64,000 bases of DNA. Source: Cryptomeria japonica (Eukaryota > Streptophyta > Pinopsida > Cupressales > Cupressaceae). Shown in pieces: positions 36,459 to 47,672 of the stretch. The DNA is taken from contig NC_081409.1 of NCBI RefSeq assembly GCF_030272615.1, positions 470,698,573 to 470,762,572 on the forward strand, written 5' to 3'. The position numbers and the translations under genes were made by a program. The notes under the pieces were generated by a model. It searched no databases and was not told the DNA's origin. It saw nothing but the letters and a program-made list of their open reading frames with translations. How positions within the stretch are numbered: the first letter of the stretch is position 1; each line of letters starts with the position of its first letter.

Positions 36459-38834
36459 TGTTGCTGCCCAAAACAACAGATTGGAAAACTTAAGGATTTG
36501 CCAAGCCCTTAACTGATCCAACTAGCCTTGGCCAACAAACAGGGATGGTCAAAGACCAAATCCCTCTGCACTTAAGGCTCCACTGAACCTAGGTGGGTAT
36601 ACCTTTCCTCTCAAGCACTAAGAGGTTATTTAAAGTGGATTTAAATTTTTATCAAGACAACTTTCTGCAAGAATGGCAATAGTTTCCTACTACTGTACCT
36701 TATTATGTGCTTTTATTTGAATGCCTCTTGAATGTTGATAAAAGAAAATGAATTAAAATGTATTATGAAAAATGATTGCTCTTAAGATTTGCAGAAATCA
36801 TGTAGAGATCAGTTCCTATAGGATTCTAAAGAATGTTTCTCTGATAAGGACCTTATGCATAACAATCCCAACCCATAGAAGATAAATAACAGACCAGTGC
36901 CTCTATCCAAGGATATAGATGTTACTTTGTGGATAACCAATTCGATCAACTCAAGAGACAATATTAACTATCACTGTGAAGGTTTCAATATGTGCTACAT
37001 AAATAATGAAACCAATTCCATATTTAGTGCAACATCATGTGATGTCACATCATAACATGTCCAAAAGTAGGTTTATCAAGAGGACAAAATTAATTCATCA
37101 ACACATAAAGTACACAATGTCTTAAATAGAAACATTGAACCTTGTATATTAATCTTTGAATTAGTATTGCATACGAAAGCTACACTTGAAGATACTCCAT
37201 TACAATCAATTTGCATCAACAAACGCTTCTTCTTCCCATAGACTTTTGTAGTACGTAATACTACAACCCTTAAAAGTTGTCTCCCAATCTATCTCCCTAA
37301 TCATCGGTCTTGGTATCCCGTTGTATACAAAACTAAAGGGATGCAAACAAGCTTCAAACCAATGCGTCTATTCCTAACAACTACCTAATTTGCAACTGAA
37401 GACATGTAATTATAATATGACAAACAACTAAGTTCACGGACTGAGATCTCAGGCATTCCCGTAGTTTCTTCCGCTTGTATACTCCTTAGTGCCATTGTCT
37501 TCCTGATAAACAACTCCTGCATGAGAGAAAGAAAATTAGGTATTCATTAGGTCAAACATGAAAACTTACCTTCAGCTGTATCAGTAAGCTATCCCGACCG
37601 ACTCATCGGGTCTCAGGATAGCAATTTTTCTTCTATCCCGATGGTTCATTTTATCCCGATGGATACTCCTTTTGTTTCAGCTTTGCTTTTGTTTTCACGG
37701 TCCATCAGTATAACTCTCCCCGATACACCCGCCTTCAGTTTTTACTCTTACTTAATCCATCGAGTATCGGCCTAATTCATTTTATATCCCTTTGATGCCC
37801 CGATGACCTCAACATTTCAATCTGCATTCTACCTAAGCTTTCTACTTTATCAGTATAACTCTCCCCGAAGACTTCCTTGCAATTCACCATTCGTCGTAAC
37901 AACCTTATCGGGATTCAACATAGCATAAAATTCCTCCTCCCGACGTCCCGATGAGTCTTCAATCTATGTTACTTTGTTGGGATAACTCATACTGATATCC
38001 CTGCATGCACTTTTATCTTCATCAGGGGTTAGAATAGCCTTTTTCTATTTCTCCCGAAGTCCTGATGTTACTCCGATGCACTTTTATACTTTATACCTCC
38101 AAGTCCGCTTTATCGGTATAGGTAATACTGATGGTTCTGCCTTTATGTCATCGGGGATCGACCTAATTATTTTTGCACTATCCCGATGCATTCTTTTTCT
38201 CTGATGGACCTACCTTCAGTTCCCTTCAATCATCGGGTATCGAGATAGAGTTTTTTCATCGTTACAAGTTACACTGATAGCCTCATCGGCTATCGGTATA
38301 ATAATTTTTACACTTTCCCGATAAGCCGATGCATGCCGATAGAAAACACCCTCCTTCTGCCTTATTGGAATAAGCTATCCCGATGGTATGACTTTCCTAA
38401 GAGTGCGCATCATGTTGAATATCATTTAAGTGCTCCAATGAGTCCACCTTCTGATTTATCGGTAAATGTCATGCCGATAATCCTCCTTTTGCTTGCCAAT
38501 GTTGTTTCATCGGGACTACTTATACCGATAATTGAAATTTTGCAGTTTTGAGCAAATGAGCTATCCATCATGAGTAATAGTGATCCCAACTATCCCATGG
38601 GGTCTGATACATACTGGAAAACAATCTTATATTATACCATAACGACTTCTCCACTGGTAAATGCTCCCATACTGGATTCCTTGTGCAGTCTATACTAAGT
38701 GCATGCCCTTAGTGTGCCCAAGTGATACCTTGACACTCCTAAAATAGTTGATCCTTAGAGAACCCTACTCGTGCTAATAAGGTTCCTACACATGCAAACC
38801 AACAATTAATGCTGATATGATAGGAAAAAAGGCA
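36459..38834 (-). repeat. G2 5' LTR
   Basis: Partner of 28495-30850. By eye I count at least 20 ATCGG/CCGAT pentamers in 37580-38530. One unit, ATCCCGATGG at about 37640, is an extra insertion relative to the 3' LTR. Short open frames inside (38333-38551 and its partner 30349-30567) are parts of the repeat, not genes. Confidence 0.92.
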
Positions 38835-39353
38835 TCCATATAGCACAAAATATTTTGTAAAAATATGTGCTAACACCGTCAATGGAGGGATGCATAACAT
38901 GTCTCTAATAGCATCAAGGATAATGACTACTTTAAGAAATTGCCCCTGAATCACTCCAATGTCACCTTCAAAGTTTCCAATGCATGCACCCACCAACTCT
39001 AGACAATGATGGACCAATGAAACCATATACTGTAGCAAGCCACAATGCCAAAGTTTGTATCCTAGATATTCAAATTCTTTTCTCTTAACCTTCTCAATCA
39101 TCTGAGTGTAGGATCCTTCCCTGAGATTCTTGGGGTTGGAGTTTAAATTTGGGTCATGAACCTTACCTGACTCGTCTTTAGACATATTAGATTTTTTGTA
39201 TGCACCTTTAGCCACGACTCTAGTGTTTGGATGTGCCAACTTATTTGGCATTCTAACAAACAGATATGATTTTTCTCCAACAATATTCACAAGAGCTAAT
39301 TAAGTTGATGAGCCCTCCTTCTTGGTGCTTGCTGAAGCCTTTTCTACTACCAT
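38835..39353 (-). pseudogene. N2 ORF, N-terminal part
   Basis: Begins at ATG 39353, with a TAA 16 codons in, then reads openly into the G2 LTR edge at 38835 (MPNKLAHPNTRVVAKGAY, a charged Lys/Asn stretch, then a hydrophobic helical region with LLQYMVSLVHHCLELVGACI). The minus-strand frame appears to resume at 28494 with VEVETFDKKKMETYW, which is why I join the two parts. No known domain recognised. Confidence 0.5.
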
Positions 39354-39619
39354 GGCAACTTTGATTAACTGAACTCTTCAAATGAAAAACTCTTGCAGAA
39401 AGTTGCTTCTTTGTTAATTCTCCTTTAGGCTTATGTTTGACACTTAGTTTCTTTTTTGAAATCCTTGCTAGTGCACGTTAATGCGGTAGCTAGGGCGTTT
39501 TACCCAAGGCATGCCGATAATTCTGAAATTCATGCAAAATTAATTTACAGCTGATAGTAGAATGCCACCTCACTATGGTGAATTATTGTCTCTTCTTGAA
39601 AAATTGTTTGTTCGGTAAC

Positions 39620-40655
39620 TTATCTTGCAAGTAGTTGGTACAAAGCCTTTTCATGTCTTTTGCATTAATAACTAGTCGTAGGGCATATGCAATGAAGTTT
39701 TTATTCTTCTTGATTTTCTTGGAATTGACGCAACAAACAAATCCTACGATGAGACACCTGGCAATCAATTTCCTTTTGCATTATTCAAAAAACATGTTGC
39801 CTCTAGATCAATATTTTCTCGCCACCTTTCTCCACTTGCAGGGTGATTAATTCAAGTGATATTTTCTACATCTTCAATCTGCTAGCATCTACCACCATTA
39901 CCAATTGTATTGAGCCTATGAATTAACCTTAGGCTACAACCAATTAGCTCATATATAGTTAACTCTAGGATATTATTGTATTTAGATAGAGTTAGCCTTA
40001 GTGAAGGACAATGATCATGGATACCCCCATTAGGTTAGTAAGCTCCAAGAACCAGCTAGCTTTCTTAGGAGAAATCATTGATACCCTTCTGCTACAGATG
40101 CTTAAGATGGAAAACACTCTGATGGTCATTGTTGGCAAATGGGTCTCAGGTGAATATTTCATCACTGGGATTGACAAATACAAGGTAAATACTGACATTA
40201 GTTCTCGTTTCGTGGCCTCCAACCTAGATTTAGGTGAGCATAAATCTCACATTATTGAGCTTACTAAAGCATTGTACCCAAAGCATTACCTGGGTGGATT
40301 GGAAGAAGTGGTGCACATTGTTGTCATAGGTCTAGGCATACCCATCGCTTCGGACTTGTGACGCTACAATGACCATGGCGAGGTGGTTTCTAGGCTTCAC
40401 TTTCTGAGTGGCTTCCACAAAATGATGATGGAGTGTCATCATCAAAAATCTGGCAACGCTTGTCATTTCTTGCTAAGGCTCATGAGTGTAGTACCAACCT
40501 ATGGGTTGGTGTGGTACAATACTTTTTACACTCTTGCACTTCTAATCACTCCTCTTGTCAATGCTCCTCATGTTTTCCCAGCTCTTCAACCAATTTTGCC
40601 TGCTACAACAACTACCTCATCTTCAGGGGAGGAGGGAAAAGAAGAATATGATTAA
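39620..40655 (+). pseudogene. antisense ORF remnant downstream of G3 integrase
   Basis: Plus-strand coding remnant, opposite to G3. The clearest part is 40011-40361 (LVSSKNQLAFLGEIIDTLLL, ALYPKHYLGGLEEVVHIVV), a stop at 40359-40361, then 40362-40655 ending in a Ser/Glu-rich tail SSSGEEGKEEYD. The upstream part 39620-39850 is frameshifted. Antisense ORFs between pol and the 3' LTR are a published feature of Tat-lineage gypsy elements, some encoding plant-mobile-domain-like proteins. Position and orientation fit; I cannot confirm the domain. Confidence 0.5.
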
Positions 40656-40914
40656 GTTCCTTCTCTTGACACTTTTTGATGTGCACGATGACAAGCCTTT
40701 AAGAGCCTCCCTTTTTTGGATTGTATATTGTAAATATTACATATATGAATAATATATGATCATTTTGTTTTGCTACATGAGATTTGTGTACGAGCTTATG
40801 TGTTCATTTCTTTTAATGTTGGCTCAGACTTTCAAAACTTTGATATAATACAAACTCATGTAGTTATAGTATTTACAAAGGCTAACAAATTTATTGAACT
40901 TAAAAGAATGGTTT

Positions 40915-41762
40915 AAGATGGATTTCATTAATAGGAATCCCTAAAAGTCCACCCTCTAATGTTTCCAAATTGAATGCATTATGTTTCTTGCACTAAATGA
41001 TGTGGAATGGACCCTCCCATAGCGAATCAAATTTTTTATGTTGTCCCCGTTTAGTCGTGCGCTCATTATAATTTAACACAAGGTCTCCACACTTAAAACC
41101 AGGGTCAGAGGCCTTTTTATCAAACCATTTTTTAACTTCCTATTATTGGGAGTCCATTGGTTCATGCACTTTCTCTCCATGCTCTTGTAGTTCAAGCAAC
41201 TTTGCCAGTCGAACCTTCATTGCTCCATTTTATCTGACTTCTAAAGATTCAAATAATTGTAGTGTTGGAATCTCCATAGAGATAGGAAGCACAACTTCTT
41301 TCTTGTAGACTAGCTAATATAGTGAAGTCCTTAATATTTATTTTGAGGTAATTAAGTCAGCCCAAAGTACCATTTTCAGATGCCCATGCCACTCTCTTTT
41401 ATGTTCAGACCCTATCTTTTTGACTAACCTGATCAGGTTCTTATTTGTTGACTCTACAAGGCCATTGCCTTGCGGATAGTAGTTAGAGGATGTTTTGAGA
41501 AATATTCCATTATTCATCATGAATTGGTAGATTTCAAAGCCTAAGAAAGCTCTGGCATTGTCAGAGATGATGATTTTGGGAGGCCCAAACCTTGCAACTA
41601 GTTCCCCGAGAAAGTTCAGGATCTTTGCTCCTGTTGCATTCTTTAGAGGAACTGCTTCTTCCCAGCTTGTAAAGTAGTCCATTGCAATCATTATCCATTT
41701 GTGTTCGGTGCTTGAGGATGGGTTAATCATACCAATAAAATCCAAGCCCCATTATGTGAAAG
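40915..41762 (-). pseudogene. G3 integrase, catalytic core and C-terminal part
   Basis: From the C2 junction: a TAA in place of the usual Gln, then WGLDFIGMI (first catalytic Asp), IISDNARAFLG (second Asp region; family norm SDNGxxF) and NGLVESTNKNL (catalytic Glu) within the open stretch 41745-41338. The C-terminal part to about 40915 has LWEGPFHII and NAFNLETLEGG-type residues of the gypsy integrase tail. The N-terminal zinc region is on the other side of C2 at 49140-49560. Confidence 0.92.
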
Positions 41763-43260
41763 TGATAACTTAATGATGAACGGATAGTACCAAACCGATA
41801 CTGAGAGGGGGGGGTGAATTAGTACAAACAAAAACACAATCTTAAACCAGTTTGTTAGCAGACACTGTGCATTGACAGACAAATAGTAACACCGGTCTTT
41901 AAACAGAGTACAACCGGCAAAACCCAGAATAACTAAGACAAGCATAAACAGGTTGACACTTATCTTCTCACAATCTAATACTTCATTTCCATTTCATCCT
42001 AGTGCATGAACATGTAAACTATCATCAAAGACATATATCTAAACAGCTAGATCAACATGATTCACCCCTTGACAGAAAACAACATATCATCACATGAAAA
42101 GGATATCACATGAAAAGGACATCACATGAAAAGGACATCACATATGACACACATATTTTTCACGTGGAAACCCAACTAGGAAAAACCACAGTGGGGATGA
42201 ATACCCACAAGCTGTTTTGAACTCTTTAGAAGTCCGCTATGTTAGGAGCCTTGTTCGGTTAAAGACTGATACAATAGGTTCTGTTAGGAACCTATCCTGT
42301 TAGGGATCACCCGGTTAAGGGATGGCTAGAATACCCGGTTAAGAGTTAAATCCTGTTAAAGGTTACCTTGTTAGAGGATTTCAAGAACTCAATGGTTTTG
42401 AGTCACCCTGTTAAAGGATTTATAGCAAGCCGGTTAAAGCTACCCTGTTAAGGGATTTCCTAACTGTTGAAGTGGTTAGAGATCAACAGGTATTACAATG
42501 ATCTGGTAACAACACTCAATGCCAATGCAGATCCACTTTAGCTCCTCTTCACCTTCTACACTTACACTCTGCAGATATCACTTCACTCTTCTGGTCTGGT
42601 AAGAATCACATATCTCTTCACTTGGATACTCACACACAACTTTTGCCAACAACCTCAAAAACAAAGACAACATTGACCTTATAGGAAAACAATAGAATAA
42701 ACCCTAAACCCTAAACCTATTAGGTTAAGGAATTCAAACGGTTCAATCCTGATCGTTGAGCATACTACACTAAATGCAATAGTCTTGATCCAATCTCAAG
42801 ACATTCTCAATCGTTCATTTTCCACTGATTTCATGGCGGCTGATAACCCATCACGCGTTATCACCATTTATAGGCTTCGCACATTCCTGAGGTAGATGGG
42901 AACAATCTCCTTCATGCAAGATCCTTCATGCGCACAAGGCTGACGTGGCAGCACGATTTGTTCTTCATTACAATGCTAACTCATAACACAAAGTCACCGG
43001 TTGAGCAACACAGGCTTGAAGCACTTCAACCGGAAGCCCTGAAGTTGAGACTACCAACTGGTAGTCATACAAAGCTTCCATGTGCCGGTTCCTATAACCA
43101 TATGTCGGTTTACCTTGAACAAACACACCACTTCACAAATTCCAGTTCACAATGTTATACCGGTTCTCATATATACCGGTTCTCTCCTCTTCAACATATT
43201 GACATCAATGACAACATACAATGTCATTATGCCCTTGTACCGGTTCACATAATGCCAACA
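41763..43260 (-). repeat. C2 3' LTR
   Basis: Starts TGATAACTTAATGATG and ends ATAATGCCAACA. Contains CCCTAAACCCTAAA at 42702-42715, a G run at 41807-41814, and three tandem copies of a 16-bp unit ATCACATGAAAAGGAC-like at about 42088-42135 (one copy in the 5' LTR). Confidence 0.95.
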
Positions 43261-43277
43261 ATCTCCCCCTTTGGCAT
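43261..43277 (-). other. C2 polypurine tract
   Basis: Plus-strand ATCTCCCCCTTTGGCAT adjoining the 3' LTR, identical to that of N1 (11320-11336). Confidence 0.85.
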
Positions 43278-43505
43278 TAATGGCAATATACAAAGATATC
43301 TCTCCACTTCACATCTTCTCCTCCAATTTTTGCAAATATCTTCTCCACTTCTCTTCTTCTCCCCCTTTGACAACAATGTCAAAGTGGAGGCACAAGCTTC
43401 CCTATTCCATTATGCTGCTCCCCCTGAGGAGTAGCATCCTTGAACACATCAATCTTGAAGAAACATTTGACTATGCAATACCTGATTGATGTGGAGCATA
43501 TACCT

Positions 43506-45680
43506 TTAGTTCACCTCCTGAAGGGGCAACACCCCTAATTCACTTCTTAAGTACATAAATGTAGCCTTTGAGAGAGGCTTGGTGAATATTTTTGTTAACT
43601 GCTCCTTACTGGAGACATGTTCCAGTGCAATCTCTTTGTTCTGAACTTTTTCCCTCAAGAAATGATACTTAAGCTCAAAGTGCTTGGTTCTAGAATGCAA
43701 AACCGGATTCTTGGAGATGTTGATTGCACTAGTATTGTCACAAAATATACTTACTGGTTTAGATATGGGAACTTTGAAGCCATTTAATACATGCTTCATC
43801 CAAATTGTCTGAGTGCAATTCATGAAAGCTGCAACATACTCTGCTTCCACTGTAGAATGAGAGATACAACTCTGCTTCTTACTCATCCATGAGACCAGTC
43901 TACCACCAAGAAAGAATGCACCACCAGTTGTGCTCTTCCGGTCATCTACATTACCCGCCCAATCAGCATTTGTGAATACTTTCAAGTTGAAGTCCTTGCT
44001 ATATGGATACCACAATCCATAACCAATAGTTCCCTTCAGATACCTAAGAATCCACTTGACTGCAACCAAGTGGGATTCTCTTGGGCTTTTTTGGAACCTT
44101 GCAATAATGCCAACTACATTTGCAATATCTGGTCTACTATGCACTACATAATGCAACTTACCAATCATTGATTGGTATTCCTTCTCATCAACCAATACTG
44201 AGTCATCCTTTTTGGATAATTTACAACCGGTCACCATAGGTGTACCAACCAGTTTGCTATCTTCCATGCCAAAGGTCTTCAGCACCTCTTTGACATACTT
44301 GGACTGAGTGATAAATATTCCATCTTTCATCTGCTGGATCTGTAGTCCAATGAAGAACTTAATCTCCCCTATGAGTGACATTTCAAACTCTTTCCTCATC
44401 TCATCTGCAAACTCATGACTCATCTTGTCATCTCCACCAAAGATAATGTCATCAACAAATACCTCATAGATCAGGATCTGATCTCCTTCATACTTCAAGT
44501 AGATATTGCTATCTTCACTTGTTCTCTCAAATCCAATCTTCACAAGATGGGAGTGCAGGCATTCATACCATGCTCTAGGTGTTTGCTTTAGACCATATAA
44601 GGCTTTATGTAGCCTACACACCATGTCACTATCTTCAGATAGGGCAAACCCATCTGGTTGCTCTATATGCACTTCCTCTTCAAGTACACCATTTAGGAAT
44701 GCAAATTTTACATCCATTTGATATACTTTGAATCCTTTAAAAGCTGCATATGCAAGAAGCATACGAACTCCTTCCAATCTGGCTACAGGAGCAAAGGTTT
44801 CTCCATAGTCTTCTCCTTCTTCTTGGGCACATCCTTTACACACCAGTTTGGCTTTGTTTCTAATCACTGTGCCATCCTCATTTAGCTTATTTCTGAAAAC
44901 CCATTTGGTACCAATGACATTTTTATGCACCGATCTGGGTACCAAAGACCATGTAGCATTTATCTCTATCTGGTCAAGTTCCTCTTCCATTGCCTTGATC
45001 CAGTCGTCATCTTTATGTGCCTCTTTGAATGATTTAGGCTCAAATTCAGAGAACATACATGAGTTTTCTCTGACCTTTCTTCTTGTAAGGATTCCTGCAT
45101 CCTTATCTCCTATGATCTGCTTAGGATCATGATTCAACTTGACATACTGAGGAATGGTCTTGATAGATTCCTCTTGCTTTTCTTCTTCATCCTCATCTCC
45201 ATCAGTATCAACATCTAAATCTATCGGTGTAGGAACACTGTTACTGGTACTTGGTTGATTGACAACCGGTTCCCATAAGGTTTCAACGGGTTCATTTACC
45301 GCTTGCTCATGGCCGGTTTCCTCAGTTTTCTCAGAGGTTTCATCAACTCTTACATTGATGCTTTCCATAATTCTTTGAGTCCTATTATTGAAACACTTGA
45401 GAGCTTTGCTCTTGGTGGAATACCCTAGGAATATTCCCTCATCACATTTCGCATCAAATTTGCTCTGGTGTTCGCTCCTCTTGATGTAGCATTTGCTACC
45501 AAACACTCTAAAGTAGCTAACCACAGGTGTCCTACCAGTCCAATACTCATAAGGAGTTTTATCCTTACCTTTCTTGATGAGTATCCGGTTCATTAGGTAG
45601 ACTGCAGTGCTCACCGCTTCTCTCCAAAAGGTGTGGGCTACCTTTCCTTGAATCAACATAGTTCTAGTTGCTTCAACCAC
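43506..45680 (-). CDS. C2 pol: integrase end, reverse transcriptase and RNase H (724 open codons)
   Basis: Open from 45680 to the natural stop at 43506. Starts just after the integrase catalytic Glu ([12 protein letters not shown]), then the integrase tail ([16 protein letters not shown]), an acidic linker near 45180, RT with [45 protein letters not shown] and active site [11 protein letters not shown] (about 44460), and RNase H with [16 protein letters not shown] (a D-A order variant), [13 protein letters not shown] and FCDNTSAI. All the stops found here in C1 are sense codons in C2. The true start of the polyprotein is upstream at about 47604, separated by two frameshifts, so as a protein it is incomplete. 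Confidence 0.95.
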   Translation of the reverse strand: MVEATRTMLIQGKVAHTFWREAVSTAVYLMNRILIKKGKDKTPYEYWTGRTPVVSYFRVFGSKCYIKRSEHQSKFDAKCDEGIFLGYSTKSKALKCFNNRTQRIMESINVRVDETSEKTEETGHEQAVNEPVETLWEPVVNQPSTSNSVPTPIDLDVDTDGDEDEEEKQEESIKTIPQYVKLNHDPKQIIGDKDAGILTRRKVRENSCMFSEFEPKSFKEAHKDDDWIKAMEEELDQIEINATWSLVPRSVHKNVIGTKWVFRNKLNEDGTVIRNKAKLVCKGCAQEEGEDYGETFAPVARLEGVRMLLAYAAFKGFKVYQMDVKFAFLNGVLEEEVHIEQPDGFALSEDSDMVCRLHKALYGLKQTPRAWYECLHSHLVKIGFERTSEDSNIYLKYEGDQILIYEVFVDDIIFGGDDKMSHEFADEMRKEFEMSLIGEIKFFIGLQIQQMKDGIFITQSKYVKEVLKTFGMEDSKLVGTPMVTGCKLSKKDDSVLVDEKEYQSMIGKLHYVVHSRPDIANVVGIIARFQKSPRESHLVAVKWILRYLKGTIGYGLWYPYSKDFNLKVFTNADWAGNVDDRKSTTGGAFFLGGRLVSWMSKKQSCISHSTVEAEYVAAFMNCTQTIWMKHVLNGFKVPISKPVSIFCDNTSAINISKNPVLHSRTKHFELKYHFLREKVQNKEIALEHVSSKEQLTKIFTKPLSKATFMYLRSELGVLPLQEVN

Positions 45681-47604
45681 AGTCCGATTATTCCTCTCGG
45701 CTAGGCCATTCTGCTGTGGAGTCTGCGGGCAGACAGTTGTCTCTTGATGCCATGTTCTTCACAGTACTTGTTGAATTCACTGGAAGTGAATTCCCCTCCT
45801 TGATCAGTTCTCAGGCACTTGATTCTTTTACCACTTTCCTTCTCTACTAAAGCTCCGAAAGCTTTGAACTTTACAAAAGCTTCAGACTTATCTTTCAAGA
45901 ATGTGACCCACATCATTCTTGAGTAGTCATCAGTGAGAATCATGAAGTACCTATCACCCTGCACACTCCTAGTTTTCATAGGACCACACAAATCAGTATG
46001 CACAAGATCAAGCAAATTGTCAACAGTGAAAGATTTACCTTTAAAGGTTGAGGAAGACATTTTCCCCAATTGACACTCTCTGCACAAGGTATTATCTGGT
46101 TTGCTTAGCACCGACAACCCTCTAACTGCCTTGATCTTACTAGCCTTCACAATGTTATCAAAGTTTACATGGTAGAGTCTCCTATGCTATATCCAGCTAT
46201 CATCAAATTTAGCCATAAGACATGTACTTGTATTTGCATTCAGCTGAAATAGGTTACCTTTGGTCTGCATGCCGGTGGCCACCAATTCACCATTCTTTCC
46301 TTTGATTCTGCATACTCCATTCTTGAATTCCAGAGTGAGACCACTGTCATTCAACTGGGCAACACTCAGAAGGTTGTGTCTGAGACCATCAACCCAATAC
46401 ACATTGTCAACACTACTCTTTCCATTCAGAGAGATGGACCCTCTACCTTTGACCATGCATGGTGCATCATTTCCAAAGTGGACCACACACCCATCATACT
46501 CTTCCAAGGATAGAAACTTGCTCCGGTCACCAGTCATATGGTGAGAACAACCACTGTCAATGATCCACTCATTGGAATTATCAAACTAGGAGACAAGAGC
46601 CTTCTTGTCTGACACATCTTCCTTGACAACAACAAACACAATATCTTCATTTTCTTCATCTTCTGATTCCTCATCTGTGACACCTTCATCAACTACCACA
46701 AAACAGTTTCTCCGGTTTCCTCCTTTGAATTTCTTGAACCTTTCCGGTTTGTCCTTGTTGTCACCATTAGGACAGTTTACAACAATATGTCCTATCCGGT
46801 TGAAAGAAAAACATTTCAAAGGGAGCTTACCTCTGTATTTGTCGGTTCCTTTAGGAATTTTCCTGGCAAGAAGAGCTTCAAATGCCATCAAAATCTCCTC
46901 ATCATCCATTTCTCTGCTCTGTCTTGGCTCACCATTAGAGCTAGCTTCTTTTCCTTTTCTGGATGGTACAACAGAAGCTTTAAAAACTAATTCAGTCTTT
47001 TGAACACAGCCATCAAAATTGTTTAGCTCATAGGCTATCAACTTTGCAATGCTAGAGTCTAGGGATACCTTAGTCTTGTTTATTGATCTCAACTCTTGAA
47101 TACAACAACCCTTATTGCATAGAGCGGTAATAAGGATCTCAGGACTTTGCTTACCATAGTGGAATCTTCCATTTTACCACCTGCACTCTTGATATCTCCA
47201 ACAACGGTTTTGATTCTTATTCCATATTGTTTAATGGTCTCGCTTTCAACCATCCGCATGTCTTCAAACTTCCCTCTAAGGCTTTCTTCCTTAGCTTGTT
47301 TTACATGCTCATCACCACCATAGATATTTTCAAGAGTATCCCATACCTCTTTGGGATTTACCTTATCTTGGACATCAATAAACTCGATGTCCGATAAACT
47401 ACTAATTAGGGCTTCCATGACTTGCCCATTCTCCTGCATTTCTCTCTTTTGGTCATTGGTGAGAGTACCGGTAGGGGCAACATAGGCATTCTCAACATAG
47501 CTCCAATGTTGAACACCCATGCTTCTGATGTATATCTTCATTTTGTCTTTCCATATACTGAAGTTTTCTTTGTTAAACTTTGGACCTTACCTCTTCATCA
47601 TTAG
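45681..47604 (-). pseudogene. C2 gag, protease and integrase N-terminal part
   Basis: ATG near 47604 is followed at codon 5 by TAA. Gag (47541-47089), a one-base deletion near 47100, the gag end with knuckle CFSFNRIGHIVVNC (second Cys is Phe; C1 has lost the last Cys instead), acidic EESEDEENED stretch, TAG at 46586, protease site IIDSGCSHHM (intact, near 46550), a Trp-to-TAG at 46187, gag-pre-integrase, and integrase core HTDLCG, RTDQGGEF up to a one-base deletion near 45725 that ends the frame. Two frameshifts and three or four stops in all. Confidence 0.92.
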
Positions 47605-47658
47605 ACTGGGATCTTTACCTCAAGCGATTAAGCTTATAACACAGAGGACTTGGAGGAC

Positions 47659-47672
47659 ACTCTAATACCAAT
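47659..47672 (-). other. C2 primer-binding site
   Basis: Minus-strand ATTGGTATTAGAGT, the initiator tRNA-Met site with C changed to T, directly adjoining the LTR. Confidence 0.85.

Larger units (their letters stand above)
28495..38834 (-). mobile_element. G2: Ty3/gypsy (Tat/Ogre-like) element lacking integrase
   Basis: Two 2.36-kb LTRs (28495-30850 and 36459-38834) flank a minus-strand interior with a tRNA-Arg-type primer-binding site, gag, protease, an extra RNase H, reverse transcriptase and RNase H. Coding stops about 60 bp before the 3' LTR, just where the integrase zinc region should begin. Neither integrase nor a polypurine tract is visible. Its flanks both read as the N2 ORF. The target duplication is unclear: an ATGG core is shared but shifted by one base. 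Confidence 0.9.

Noticed and set aside
28490-38838. A clean target duplication for G2
   Set aside because: Flanks ccatc and tccat share letters only after a one-base shift; not good enough to claim.
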